Shown here in pieces: positions 11,348 to 26,700 of a DNA stretch of 64,000 bases. A model generated the notes under the pieces. It did no database searches. It saw only the letters and a program-made list of their open reading frames with translations, and was not told where the DNA came from. This DNA comes from Berberis thunbergii. Its lineage: Eukaryota; Streptophyta; Magnoliopsida; Ranunculales; Berberidaceae. The stretch covers positions 1 to 64,000 of the forward strand of contig QNQO01005769.1 in the NCBI GenBank assembly GCA_003290165.1, read 5' to 3'. The position numbers and the translations under genes are program-made. How positions within the stretch are numbered: the stretch's first letter is position 1; the number at the start of each line of letters is the position of its first letter.

Positions 11348-12299
11348 AAAGAAAAAAGAAAAAAAGAACTACTACAATAGTGAGTTCTTCTTCTTCATCT
11401 TCATCAACCATTTAGTGATCTAATCTATGTATGTGATCTTTTCTTCTGCATTGTTGTTGTCATTCTTCTTGTTTCAACATTAGACTACTAGATAGCTAGT
11501 TAGATTTCCTTTCTTTTATCATCTCCACTAGATAAACAAAAAGAAAGAGAAATGGTCACGGATCCAGAGAATGTTCAATTGATTATCGATTCGCTTACTT
11601 AGTAATCAATCTGATTCTGATCTTTCTTCTCTTCTTCTTCTTCTTCTTGTCTTCACCATCATTATCTATATTATCATTAAATATTTTCTTCTTCTTCTTC
11701 TTCATCACTAACTTATGTGTCTTTATTTTTGTGCACTTCAGACATCTCATCATCATTATAATCCTATACAATGGTGCTATAGTTTAACATTTTTCTGTAA
11801 TGGGTTCAATTTGGTTTCACTTTCTAGTTGGATTTGAATTCCATTGTCACTTTTTCCCTATAATCCGTTTGTTTGCCGGTTTAAAAAATCAATGTCCTTC
11901 TTGTTTGTTTCTTTAGAGGGTTTTTTACTCTTTTATGTGTGCATTATATATAACATACTACCCTAGTGCATCCCATCCCATCCCATCCCTCCCCCTACTA
12001 ACACCACCACCGCGTCCGCAACACCACTACCATCACCACCACCACCAAGACATTGATATCGATAATACAATACCATCATCTCATAAAACACCCACCTTTC
12101 TCTCTCTTATTTATACAAATCTTTTTCTTTCATTTATTGTGGTTAAATAAAGAAAAGAAAGAGAGGCTTTCTTTCCTTTCTTTATATAACTACTAATCTA
12201 GGTGTCGATCAAAGTATCAATACCCTTTAGTATAAAAGAGGAAATTATGCTTTTTAGCCAACTCTTTTACATCTCTATAGTTATAGGTGCCTCATTATG

Positions 12300-12331
<32 letters not shown>

Positions 12332-12773
12332 CTTGAAGATCTTATATATATATGTTGTATATATATTATATATAAAATGTTTTTTCAAACTTCAACGCCA
12401 TCCCATATAACTACGGAAGAATACTTTTTCATGCTCAGCAGAATTAGTACTTGTGTAGTAAACAGAAAGAGTGAGAGCAGGTTTCCTTGTTTTTTCAAAA
12501 CTACTATACATATATAACATCTATTCTTTCTTTTATGAATTTGATTATGACATATCACTCAAACCCTTTTGCATGGATACCATATCCCCTTATATATATA
12601 TATATATATTTTGTGTACTGTCTTCTTCTCATCAATGTTCATCCATCATACAATCAAAACAAAGGGATAAAAAAACAAAGGAATTTGTTTTCCCCACATT
12701 ATATGTATCCTTGTGAAAGAGCTTCATTAATGGATGGGTTGTTAGAGTTTCAAGCATTTGAAATGCTTTTTTT
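11348..12773. other. 3' flank of SRS and simple repeats
   Basis: Contains the SRS 3' untranslated region, then CTT-rich stretches (about 11630-11650, 11690-11704), a CATCCC run (about 11969-11990), and TA microsatellites (about 12303-12331 and 12591-12610). The short ORFs here are artefacts of these repeats. Confidence 0.6.
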
Positions 12774-12990
12774 TTTTTTTTAAACCAGACCTTTATTCAA
12801 TATCAAAAATGATTTACAGTATGTTGGAGGTACATTACGAGTTTACCCGAATCAAAACATTTAAAAATAAAAGAATTAACACTAAGAAAACCATAGCACA
12901 AAGGCTATACCAATTGAAGGGTGAGAGAAGGGAATCAGTGTATAAAGTTAGAGAAGTTATTCCCTCTGGTTTGATATTTTATGATGGATG
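12774..12990 (-). mobile_element. Poly-A-ended retrotransposon fragment (LINE 3' end-like)
   Basis: On the minus strand the segment ends TTGAATAAAGGTCTGGTTT followed by a long A run. It resembles the AATAAAGGTCTGGCATT end of the LINE in the VHA-a intron. It looks like a 5'-truncated retroposed copy. The start is uncertain and no coding region remains. Confidence 0.35.
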
Positions 12991-15900
12991 AATTTAAAGG
13001 GAGATTTGGTGGGCATCTTATTGGTTTAGTACGGGTAACGAGTTTTTAATCATGGGCGATAATTATATAATCCATGTTTAATGCTTATACCAAAGTGACA
13101 TTCACCCTAGACAAAGATAAAGATTCATTCCCAGTCCACAATGATATAGAGAACCTTATTGGAATCTTGTGCTCGAAGAAATTGGAAAGTAACCCTGCAA
13201 TGGTTCTGTGGTGTTGTATAAAAAGCGCCTTAACAATGACATACCCAGAAAAAACACCAAAATTTAACTCATAGACTTAACTGCAGTCATGAAGCTCCAA
13301 GATGATTACAATCAGATTGAATCTTCTACTTTTTCATGTTGAAATATGAAAAAGAAGTCTCTGAGAGGAAAAAAGAAAAGAGGAAAGATGTCTGAATGGA
13401 ACTTTCGGATATGGTTTCAAAGTGAACTTAAAAGCCATAGAATGATTTACATCATTGATCATACTTTGGAGGTCTAAATAGTAAAATAGGCAAACACTGA
13501 AGAATATTTGTGGGCGCGTTATTTGCACAGTATTCCATATACCATAAACAAATCATAAGATAATAACAATCAGTTGGAATGTGTTTAATCTATAAGATGG
13601 TATTTAAATACTCACAATGCAAGTTGAAAGACTTATGCTGTGAAATCTTTCTATAAGAAGTATCATGTAATGGATTATAAAAAACGTCGTAAGTATAACA
13701 GGAGTATTATGATTCAAATTGATATGAATTTGTGCAATATTTAGGCTATGTAGTTTGTGTAATTTTAAAGATTATGAATCAAATATCCCTTTATATAGTC
13801 AGTTAGTATTTCATGAAAATTTCAGAAATCGGCTATAAATCAAGTTGGGCAGTCTATAACAGGATATGTTAAAGTCGATTTTTGCCTTACTGCATCAAAA
13901 ATCTTGTATAATCCATTATCAGTCCGTAGATCTTTTACGTTGTGGCTAGTGGCATACTATCATCCATTTAGAAAAACTCCTGCTCAAAACAGGTAAGGTT
14001 ACTAGGTTATGTGGCATCTATTCATGGTTTTTGCTTTGTAGTGCTGTTGTTTGGAACCTAATAAAAGTATTATCACCTGAACTTAAGAGTTGCTGTAAAG
14101 AAACGAACAGGTAAAATTTGGCGTTGTATATACAGAAAGAAAAGAAGAGATGAAATCAATGGATGAATCCATTGTGCTCAGATAAAAAATTAGGGACAGG
14201 AACACTATCTGAATATATATGTATAGTTTATGAACATAACCAATTGACCAATCTTCTACTCTCAGAATCTTCCAAATTTGAAAGGCGGCCGAGCCTCTAA
14301 CTGAAACAGATTAGCAAGATATATATATTTGTTGATGAATAGGAATTGGACTTGTTTTTTTTTTTTCAAGAAAATAGCCATGTGTGCTTGAGAACTGATA
14401 TAGTTTTGTGCGTGTTACCGAATCAAAAGGGGAAACAAGAAAAAAAAAGTATTTGGTTGTATAAGAGCTGGAATTAATGTATTAATGGAATCGCTTCTTT
14501 TGTTAATTCAAATTATTTTAAGACCTATCTTATAATGCTGCCATTTGTAGAGGTAACTTGATTGATTTGAAATATATAACTAATTCTAAATAAGGAAGAT
14601 TAGTGACTGTGTGCTACTTATCATCTTTTTGAACGTTTCACATGTAGACGTCTCTATTACTTTCAGAAAAAGATTGATGTGTGGGAATCATTCTTTTCTT
14701 ACCTTTGTGTAGAAATTAAACAGGCTAGCTAGCTAAGAGGTGGTTGTCATGTGAGTGACTTAGATGATCCTTCACAAAATCAATTGTCCTTAAATTCCGC
14801 TGTTTAATTGTCACTGAATATCAGAAACATTTTTCAGTGGCACTTGATTGAGTCTATCAGAGGTAGTAAATTGGTAATCATGGTGATGTTTATGATCGAT
14901 GCATGGAGGTTGGTGATGATGGTAGACTTATAAGGTGGTGATGTAGTAGTTGGCGGCAGCAGTGTTGTGTATATACTAGTGGTGGTTACGAGAGTTGGTT
15001 TGTAGTGGTGGCGGTGGTGGTGGTGGTGGTGGTGTAGCAGTGGCAGATTGTGATAACAATTTTGGTCTTCTAATGGCGATAAGGAATGCTGGTAGTGATG
15101 AAATGATAAGGTTGGATGGGAGATGGTGGTGCTTTTCAGTTGATGGTTGTGGTAATTACAAGTACTAAAAATGGTAGAAGTTGTAGTTGTCCCTGTTGTG
15201 GCAAAAAATTTCAATTATACCGAATATTATGCAAATATAAAACCATTACAAATAAAAAGAGAAATTTAATCGTACGTTCCGAATTATACAAGTAATGAAT
15301 TTGGCCAAAAACTTATTAATACATACCCGAATAAAACAGTTCTAAGCATGTAGATTGGTGCAAGTTACACAATTTTTTTTGCTAGATGGTTACTTATTTC
15401 AGCAATGAATTAATGCATTTACCACTTTCTTCGTGGTGAGTTACTGTTAATGCTAATTATACGACAGTGGTTCACTAGTAAAAATCACAAAAATTATCGT
15501 GACGTGATATTTAGGGTTTATTGATGTAATGATGTATGACTAGCTAATGTGCAAACATCGGATGCTTTGCTACCTTTTAATTTTAAGTCTAATCAGTTTG
15601 GCAACAACACAACTTTACTCTGATTGAAATCAACCAAACTAACAAAAGAATTCTCATGGTTGATAGTTGAAACTGAGGTCTTTTAGACTTCAACTTATAT
15701 CAATCATGACCAAATTTCTAATGCTAAGTGAAACTTTATCAACATAAAGCGATTCTTTACATGATCAAGGCGGCTGGATTAAGGAGGCCCTCCTCTAACC
15801 AGGGAATCACCTTCATAATTTTCATACATAATGCATATTTACGCACAATTTGAACGAGCTTTCAACGCATCGATCTCTTTTTTCTAAATTAGTAAAAAGT

Positions 15901-17200
15901 CACATTTACGTTCAAGCAATTAAAAAGGTGTGATACTTAACATGATGGTCAAACAAAGCTGAAAGTACATGGAATGTATATTAACTCATTTCATTTTTTA
16001 ATCCAACATGTTTTACTGTATCAGCACGAACATGTGTGACGATAAAGAAAAATTTAATTCAGCGAAGGGGCCAAGTAATGGGCTAATCTTTTCTTGTTCA
16101 TGTTATGTCAATTTCGCTTAATCAAAACTCAACGGATTAGTATAGAAATGTGCTTGGTTGGGAATATGCTAGCAGTTTTCACCCTTGTAATTGTTAGAAG
16201 GAGCATGTGTATTTGCTTCATTATCGGTTAGCTTATGGAATTGCATGGGTGTTGTTCCTTAGGTGGACTTCAGCGAAACTAAATATTCATTGGCAACGCA
16301 GTTGATTAGCCTTTTAGCATTGTTTCGATGGCTCTCTGGGGGTTGTAATGTAGTAGGAACATTGTTTCGATTTTATCTTTAGGGGACTAAAATATAGGAT
16401 CACTTATCCCATGAAGGTTTTCCAAGACATCCTAGCTCAGCTGAGCTAGACTTTGGAACTATTAAATGAGATGCGCTCTAGGGCCAAGTTATTCATGTTC
16501 GACTTCATGGATGACTTGAACACTCGCGGCAACTTTCTAACTGTTGCTTGGCTTCTCTCCTACTGAAAATTACACTTAAATGCATTTCGGATGTATAAAC
16601 CTAGAGTGTAGCCTTTTACTAATACAAGTAAAGATCACTGTATCCGGGGAAACATACGCTCAATTTGATCGCAATGTATTTTGTCCTGTGCCCCTAAAAC
16701 CCTCCCAGAAAGCATAATGACCAGTTTTAGCTCCCAACCCTTTTCTGCATTGCCGTAGAATGGCACCTCTGTTGCTGAGAATTTTGCTTTTATACATAAA
16801 GATTTGGCATGGACCACTTAGATGTTTGAATTTAACACCTAGATGATACAGAGATTGTCCAATCTACAGAACAGCCAAAACTTCAGCCATGGAAAAGACA
16901 TCATCATCAAATCTAGTGGTCCTGCACTGGGTTTGAAAACATAGATGTGATGATGGACAGTATTATTATCACTATTTTACAACCTCCCACCCCCAAAGAA
17001 ATCGACATTTGCAAAACAGCTTGTTTTCTAACCATTATTAGCCCATCGAAATGAAGAAGACCACTTTGCTTGAAAGAGGGTTGAGTCACCAGCAGCAACA
17101 TCAGGATATTAGGATGAAGGACAGAGATGTCGGCCGGATTTGACAGCTTACTGATGGTGGAAACAATGGTAAAACAGAGAGGACATGATGGGAGGGTTGC
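12991..17200. other. Intergenic, no gene seen
   Basis: AT-rich DNA without a supportable gene. A GTGGTGGTG-type low-complexity stretch (about 14870-15200) accounts for the longest ORF there. No defined transposon ends were found. The last part may hold the 3' untranslated region of the minus-strand gene that ends at 17709. Confidence 0.5.
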
Positions 17201-17708
17201 AGGATCAACTATGTTGATCACCATGTTCCATGTCCACCTATTTTACCACGGGGAATGATCTCAAGTATACACCTTTCCGTTGGTTCATCGCTTACTCCGA
17301 AGAATTAGTTGAACCCTCACCAAAATGATTAATATCCAAAAGTGTTTCCATACTAATAGGAAACATCAAATAACTAAAAAAAATAATCGGGGAGTAGTAA
17401 CAAAACTGTTAGTTTCCCAGATTTTTGTAGATGACACGGGAGGTTAGCTACATACAAGTTGCCTCCCTAAAAATCTAAAATAATAACTTTTACAAATAGG
17501 AAACTGTCACTGTGAAAATACTAAATAACTACGAAAGTGAAATTGACAAAAAACATTTGAATCCTTCACATTACAATTTCACTTTCTTTGATGCTTTAAG
17601 TCGTTGCCGGTCCCTATGTCTCGGCCAAGACTTCTGTCAACTTCCTGGTTTATCTCCTGTAATGACACCAGGAGTATCAGCTCTGAACGGTGTAATTGCT
17701 AACAATTT

Positions 17709-20700
17709 TCACCTGTATTCAGTTGACGGTCTAGGTTTTCCCTTGATAGAATTTAGGTGCTGCGTGACAAAAATAACTCCCATCATGACTATCAGGCAAC
17801 CTACTAGTGTGCTAAAGAAAAGGGCACCGGGTTGCCTGGTTTGTACGAATCCATATACTCCACTAGACGTCATAATAATAAGATCTGTTAGCCCATCATT
17901 AGAGAAATCTTGAGCAATAATGGCATGAGTTGGTGGAGCAGGAAGATCAAATGAGACCAACACACTGCCCTGAGGAGATATCACTACCGCTTCTTGGTCC
18001 CCTGCTGCAAGTATCATGTCTTGATTGTCATGAACGCGCAAGGAAAAGGCCTTCAGGGTAGGTATTACCACCCCAGCTTCCATCATGCCCGCGGGAGATG
18101 GAAGGTTTGACCATGTTGCGCCTGTCGAAAGTTGCCATCTCCAAATAGCATCGTGACCATGCAAGCTATGGGTGTATGAAGTCACCTAGAAGAAATGTTT
18201 ATACAATTATGCAGTGTTAGTCCTTGAGCAATTTGGTGGTAGCATGAAACATAGACCTAGCTGATAGTTAACAACCGAAATGAATTCAAATATGAAAATT
18301 TGCAAAAATAGCTTGCATACCTCTCCACGGTTTGTCAGGAAGACAACATCACCATGGCTTCCTTTCCTATGCTTATGACCATCATCTGTTTGGATGAGAA
18401 TTGGTGTTGCAACCTCTAGTGAACTTGTGTCAAGACCTCTACCGAAGTTTCTGGAAAACTCTCCATGTTGGAAAATGTTGAATGGAGAATGATGACATAT
18501 AGAAGCATTAAAGAGTTGCTCCCTTACTGGTACACCAGATGTGGCGACCGCCCAACATGGTTTCAACACTTCCATGGACCCACTCACCACAGTCTGATCG
18601 GCTCCATTTCCCCCAACAGCCTACAGAGAAGGAAATTGGGAACCATTTAAACCATATGGTATCTTTCATTTAGAATGCTACCAAGTTTTTGGGTTCTTCA
18701 AGATGCTGATAGAGTAATATGATGCCTCTTGTAAGTTAACTTGAGCTCATATCTTAATTGTTGATATGGTCAAAACAGGTGCAAACATTAACCATAATTG
18801 GAAAGAAAAAATTAAATAAACTTAAAAAAGAGAGAGAGAGAAATAATACATGCCTGTGCAAAGTTGATGAGGGGAAAGGAGGGATTCCCCAATTGGACAG
18901 AGATGCCTAAGATAAAGCTTAACTAGCAACAATCTTGAGTTGGTCATCAAGGTAATGTTTACAGGCTGGAGCTTAGGTTGGGTTGGGATTGAGTTCAATG
19001 CATCAAAGGCTTTGGGTGAGACCAGAATCTACCCTACCGCCAAAAATCGTATCTTAACCAGCATGCTGAATGAAAACAATGTAAGGGTCATAGAAAGATT
19101 CATCACCTGAACATGATCGAGGACTCCATCTCCATTAATATCAGCATGGAAGCCACCTTCTTGAAGATGAAGCTGTCAGAAAATATAACAGATATATATA
19201 TATCAAAAACCTTGAAGACTGCTGATACTTAAAAAATTCCCTGACAAAAAAAAATACAAATAAATTGCAGCCAAATATCAAATTTGGGTTAAAAAGTGCC
19301 TAGATATCGGAATGATAAAATCCATGTTAACCAGATATTCAGAATGCCCAGAGACCAACACGCATAATAAACTTCTAATACCAATGACACATGGATACTT
19401 CAGAAAGTAGAAACCACAGTCTACTGAGTGGCTTCAATAAAAAGAATTTGTATCGTATTCAGACAAACTAAACTGGTTCCATGAATCAGAAGCATGATTC
19501 TAAACTTTGACTTCAAAGTTCAAAGAAACCTACTTATTTGGTAGAGGACAGTGAACTATCATATATATTATCCGAGTCAGTAACTCAACATGTAGGCTTT
19601 GAATCTAATCCTCAAGGCTCAAGCACAGCATATATTACCATTTCAATCTCAAATGCCACAGCAAAAGATGATACCATCAAAGAAGTAACAACAAACAATT
19701 TTCAAAGACAAAAACTTTAGAATGGAAATATCAAATTTACCTTACAAACAGTGCGACCAGAAGCCAAATGAAGAGCTTCAATACCTTCTTTTTGATGAGC
19801 CACAACTACATTAGGAACCCACCATAGCTTTGTGTGGTTTGTTATGGTAGGAATATAAGGTGACCGCTGTGCCCCAAAAAAAGTCAAGTAAAAAGAAAAC
19901 AATAAGTTCATAGATGGAAAAAAATACATCAAACAATCTGCAAATTTGTCTTGATCTATAAGCAAAACGAGAGGTATCACTTTAGCTGAAAGAAGAGTTT
20001 GAAGCTTTGCACAGAAATTTTTTTATTTATTTGTTCCAGTTAGGCCCTATATCTTTATCTTATACCAAAAGAGTATTTACTTAAACAGACTTTTCTAAAC
20101 GGCTTCACGACACACTGACGATTCTCCCTTTGGCTCAGACCAAAACTTGAAGAATGTTACAGGGCAGAGCCAAGAGGAAATTGGTGACGTTAATACCCAT
20201 AACATTATGGAAAATTCAACATATAACCTTGACAGGAAAGACATAAATGTCATGTGCCAACTAGTATAGAGTTGACAAATGTACACTCAAAACATGGCAA
20301 TGATACCAACCATATTACACGAATATAATGAAAATTTTCATGAAAACTGATATAATATTTTGAAAATAATATCTTAGTCACATATGGTAAACTTGAAAAA
20401 TATCAATAAGAACTCGTATGGCAGAAAACACATAAATAAACATAAGTAACAAATAGTTGAACGTGGTAATAAAAAAATGATATACTAATTATTATACCTT
20501 TTTGGATTTTGCAGAACCAGCATACTTGGTTGCTTTTCCAACCAGTTCTGGAATTTTTTTAGTGGAATCCTTCCCTGGAGGATGGTTTTCCTCGGGAGTA
20601 TGGAAAGGGTAGTTGGTAGTTTTCCCGGGCGTTTTCTTCAATGGTTTTCTTTTGTGCCTTTTGAAGTGTGCCAATTGAAAAGAAGTGTCTTCCCTCCTAT

Positions 20701-23700
20701 CCTGATCACACATAAATTCACCCCTCAATTAATCATCTTCTACTTAATATAATTACTGGATACAAAGAACTGTATAGAAGTCAGTTTATGCTTACCCAGT
20801 GATGTGGCAAGACACCAAGAATTGATTCTCTAAATTCTCTGCATTCAAACTGCCATTAAAAAATGATGAAGAGTTAATTTCTACTGAAAATGTTGCTTAG
20901 CTTTATGCACCAGGAACAAGCAATGACATGCAAAGATTTTGATAGGTTACTCGGGAGTAAAATTAGCTGGATAGAAAAACTTGAAAGTGCAAGATCTCAC
21001 TCAAAACATGAATTAAAGTAAATCAAACCTCAAAATAATGATTCTTTTATTTTTATTTTCTTACTAAGGTGGTAAAAACCTCTTGCAAGGAAACTATCCA
21101 CATTCAAAGAAACATGCATACATTCGTAGACAAATAAGGATTGATTAGCAGTTTGTAACCACAATACTAAAATACAATTCAAATTTCAAAGCCATCTAAT
21201 CAGATGCATGCCTCTCCAGGATGCCGAGTGTTCATAGCATGAACATCTAGCTTGTAGTTATGTTGTGGAATCAACTGTGATGCATCCGATGAATGTGCCT
21301 GGGTGTTCTGCAAACCAAAAATAACTAATAGAGTGAGTGATTTGGAACACCTGATAAAACAATATAGTAAAGGTACCCCATTCATCGTGAGTTTAAGGCC
21401 AAACTCCATCACGGCACATCATATCAATATCTATATGCGAATTCCTATGCCATTTGAAACCAAACATTACATGAGATACAAATAGAGAAAGTAGATACAG
21501 TGTGAGTTGATGGAGACTGAAAATGTTTCACTCAATCAAGGGGCATATGTTTATTTGAAAACCGAAATCATGTTGTGAAGGTGTAGGGTGTACCAATGAA
21601 GAGGGAAAACAGATGGAAACTATTAAGGTGTCATCCTTACAAGGACAAATGTGGTGATATCAACAACAACTTGATAGTTGGAACTACCATTTGCTCGAGG
21701 CATGAACAAGCACATATGTCGCCGTGTCTATGATACTTAAGGGAAGTCTAATGAGACAGTGATAGTTTGTGCCATGGTAATTCTATGTTGAGGCTGTAAC
21801 ACTGAGACAACCTCGTGGCAATGATATCGTGGTTTGTGGCAATGTTAAAACTTTAGTGGTAATCATAATTTTGATGGTTGAAAACGTGTAATGGAGTGGT
21901 AAAAAAGATGAGAAATGGCTTAAAGGACAGTGGGAAAGGTTGAAGATAGATAGTAGTGGTGGTAGCAATGTTGGAGATGGGTGAGATAACAAAAAGTACA
22001 TTATTTGATTATATGATACAGTTTGGCTTCCAAAAATGAAACACATGCCTTCCATTTTCATGGTTATAAAAATTTATTCAAAGACAGTAAGCAAGAAGTT
22101 AACTCTGGAGAAGAAAAAAACGGAAGTGCCAGTGTTCCTTCTGGTATTCCATGAATTTTTTTATGCTTACCAGTGAGCATGCATGTGTTCTTTAAAGTTT
22201 AAATAACACTCTTTTTAGTAAGCTTAAATTTGTTTCACATTATTAAGATCTTGTATTCATGAATGAAATGACTGAACTAAAAATGAAGGGTGTCATGTCA
22301 AAGAATAAAAGATATTCACTATGAGTTTCAACTTTTAAAGGTTCGTCTTGAAGATCTCAGTGATAGTTTTGCATTAAAATAGTAACATTTTTAAGTTTTA
22401 TCAGGATTCAGGACAAAAATTGCAAGTCTTTTATAAAAGATAAATATAATGATGCTTATTTTCTTTTTTTAAAAGGTGAAATATCAAGTTCAATGAAATC
22501 AGGTCTCAAAATAAGTAGTGGCAGGGACCAAAAAAAAACCTTCTTACATCATTCTTGTTTTCCCAGCGGAGTATGCCACTGCGACCAGCATATGCATAAA
22601 ATGCAAAATGGCGTAAGTCGACAATACCTGAGTTCTCAGATGCCTATCCATAATCCACAAAGACAAATAAATGGAGTCAGAAATTATAAAAATCGACCCA
22701 GAATCACTGTAGGATTAGAAACATGGAACTCAAAAAGAACCAGAAATATAAAAAATGTGGACACAGGACCAATGTGTGCAACTAGATCAAAAATACCTAC
22801 TAAACTCATTGTCATAAAAGAAGAAAACGCCATACTACATTATACACATCTATGCTAAAACGCAAAGAAAAAGAATTAAAAAAGAACTAAAGGGATGATA
22901 CATAATATACAGATTTTTTATTATAGCAACTGTTCTTATATGCTAATTAGTGTTTTTTGTTTTAATTCTCACAAGCAAACTCAAACTAATGCATTAGTTT
23001 AGCTATTCTTTATATACAACAATAACCAATTCTGACTGTATAAGGCAAGTTCGTGTGTAACACGCACATTCTACCTGCCATTCCTTGGTATAGAGATGTT
23101 CAACAACTATAATGAGAGTTGGACATTATTGTTATCAGACCTGCTACTAGTAACTAAGCTTTGGACTTCAGCAGCAATTGATGTTCCTACACGCTATAAT
23201 TCTCTTTGGTAGATGCACGCATGCATGGTTTGGACAAAAGGATAAACAACAAATTTCAACAACTTAGTTTAAAAATCCATACCTCCTTCTCATTAGCACT
23301 TCTGTGGGACTCAGATCTTTTCTCCGCTGCTCCGATTTCTTCAAAAGGGTCAATGTAAATCTAGAGAAGTAAATGCAGTGTGTTAGTGCATTGAGGTGTT
23401 TATTGGAGGTACTTATTTGCTTCACAAATACAATAAATCAAATTAAACTACATCCCTTGTTTATATTTGTGTCACAGACGAGGTATTTATTTTCAACACT
23501 AATAAACAACGAACCACTACCTTTAATTTCTTTTCTTTTCTTTTTTTTCCAAAGAAGTGCTTTGTAAGCAGCTATAAGTGTGCCACTTGTAAGCTTGTTT
23601 GAATGGCACTTGTCTGTTTTAAACAACTATGTTGAAATCCACCTATAGCCGCTTAAGACAAAAGGGATCGTGTTAGTGTCCAGTCTTGATGATTTGACTG

Positions 23701-26700
23701 GTCACAGTACCACACACGAACACACCAGATAAAAATACAATGGTAAACACAAGTCAATCCATGATAGCCTGCCATCTCAAATTTATGATAAGCTGACTGA
23801 AAACTTTTGATTAAAACTTCGCCAAATAATTCAACTACCTAATCTAACCAGCTGAATTTAAGTCAACTGAGTCGCCTACTAATGGGTGCAGAATGACATA
23901 AACCTTAACCTATGTCATTAACAAACTTGCCACTATGGTTGTTCATTGCGTCATTTCTCAACAAATTTTAATTTTCCACCAAATGATCAAAATTAGATTG
24001 GGACATCAGTTATTTTTGTTGCAACTGACATTCCAAAGTGTAATTCATACATGTTGCATGATCATATAAGATTGAGGAACATACATGAGGTTGCATTTCC
24101 ATCCTTCCTCCAATAATAATCAGACCTGAATCACCATGCTTCAAGGTATAATTGCTTATAGAAATAGCTACTTCCCTGTGATGAGCACCGTGTGGAAAAT
24201 CTTTCTGTCACAAACAATAAAATATAATGGGATCACAGAAACTTTATGTTGATAATAATTAATCTTCTCTTTCCTATTTAGGAAATAAAATAAAAATGAA
24301 CCGCGTCTTGTAAACAAACCTGCAAATTTGTTTCCCATAGCTTTTTGAGGTTGTGATCAAAACACATCACCGACCAACCGGATGTAACAACTACCAGAAC
24401 TTGCTTTTGCGGTTCTCCACGTTTATAATAACGATCAATAACGCCTGCAGCCATGGCTACAGCACGCCTCCCAGACGAAACACGGATCTTGTCAGGCAAA
24501 AGGGACACTTCTGCTAGCACACGTGCTTCACCGAAGCCTTCATCAACGTGCCTAGCAACAGGAGCCAAAACCTAAAGTAATAACCATCAATTTGGGAAGA
24601 TATAAACAAACATATACTGCCAAGCAAGAAAAGGGAAGTAAACAAAATACAAAGGAAAAGGCATATGAGGTGTAAATACTCAGAGACGGATGATGCCAAG
24701 AATGTTGACCTAACGTCTCTAAGTTTAGGTGGTGGTTTTTTTCAATGAAGAAAAAATATATAGAAAATGACATGAAAGGGAGGTGTGAAGACGCCAACGA
24801 CGAAAAAGATAACAAATAAAAAAACTAAAGCACAAGAGGTAGAAGATCAATATGGGAAAAGTAGATGAAAATTACTGATGGCGCAAAGAAGATAAAAACG
24901 ATTTTTTTTTAATTATTTGAGGGGTTATTAATAATTTAAATAGTTTATCTTTTGATACTTTTTTGGTTGTATACTTATGAAGTTGTGACAAGAATTAGGC
25001 AATAAATGTTTTGCGCCTAATAATAAGCCATAGCTTGTTTGTTTTGTATAAAGTGCACCTCACATACATTTTGAGAGTACATATTGACTTTAATTGTATG
25101 GGCACTAAGAAGAATATCGATCTTTGTGTGATGGTGGTTATCTTACATGAAGTTGCACAAAATGGCTTTCTTTGTTTACTAATATTTGAGATTACATAAA
25201 TAATATGTATTAAAAAAAATAACAATGAGTCTACAATTCACCCTTTAATTCGATTCACCAAAAGCATAAAATGATTCACAACTCAACAACATAGTCCCAA
25301 TCTATGTGATCATATGCTTTCTTAAATTCTACTACGCAAATCAAACCGGTCTCACCGCCCTTCAAAACATGGATCAATAGCCTCATTAATGAACAACGGG
25401 GTAACTAGTACCACGTTGGTATTTCCCTCCACAAAGTTGAAAATTTGAGACTACGTTTATCCTACGTTTCTTAATTCTCTTAGCCACAACCTCAGCAATT
25501 TTTTCACCGTCTCATTCATATAAAATATTATCATTCATATGATAATATTATCATTCACAAGCCCTAATAAATTTTGAGTTCAATCTCCAATCCTAAAAAT
25601 GGACATTTTCTAACTCACGCACCCCTTCCATAATGTGACTCCCCATAAAGTGTTGACTCTTTTGGAAAACTCCCACCCCAAAACCATTGGGCTTGTGTGA
25701 CCTTATCTCCAATACAAGCAGATAAGGCCTTAGTATCTCTTACTCACAAAAATATCATTGTAGTCACCGATCATGCTATGATATATGGTAAACAGTAAGG
25801 AGTATCTACTTTACTTCTTTCTCATAGAGCCTTATCGCATCAGTTTCAGTCTCCTTGTCTTCGACCACCTTACCGCCTTTAGAAAACTTGGACAAGCCAC
25901 AAGTCATCGGTTCTATGTTTTAAAATGACTTGAACAGCTCCATATGAAATTATAGATCATATGTATGGTATTAGCAATCAGTTCTTATTTATTTTGGTTT
26001 TTTTTTTTTAATTGTGGCCTATATTCCATAGCTTATTCTAATTGCGCACTAGGAAAGAAAATTGGTGGTTCAACAGGATGTTGTTTAACAGAGAGTAATA
26101 TAGCTGTCAGGATTTTTATTTTTAGTTTAATCGCTGCCATTTCATCTCTTATATGGTGTGAGGACCCAACTTTTTAGTTGCTCAAGAATTTACGTTGAAT
26201 AACAAGTAAACATGGTGTTATTGGCGTAGTAGTCAGATGCCCTACACAATGCTCTGGGCATGTTTGCCTTAGGCGCCAATCTTATATCGTGTGGCTCATA
26301 ACACGCCCGGATCATGTCAGCGAATCCAACATATGAAACAGACTGGAACTTTCTTATTTTCTCTGAGGGTTAGTTATTTTCCCTCGAGCACGACCCACAA
26401 TTATTTTGTGTCAAATTTCAAGCCTTATTTTCTTCCACCTTTACTATTAAAGACTTATCCTTAAAGGAGTACAGAGTGTCTAAGTAATCAAGAGTGTCTA
26501 ATTAGTGATTACTGCCACTCCATTCCTCTCAAAACCTTATCCACCACAAACTCACCTTATACACTAATGTGATTGTGAATTATAACAAACATACCTTATT
26601 ACCTTCCCCAATTCATTGAGAGCAGTCGTACAAATATGTCAGATTTGGCAAATCAAATAGACATATGAACAGTGAATTAGAAGACTTTCCATCCAATATG

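Noticed and set aside
14834..15214. 126-codon minus-strand ORF rich in His/Thr
   Set aside because: Simple translation of a GTGGTG-type low-complexity stretch.
17512..17913. 133-codon plus-strand ORF
   Set aside because: Antisense shadow of the last NERD1 exon, whose minus-strand frame is clearly conserved.
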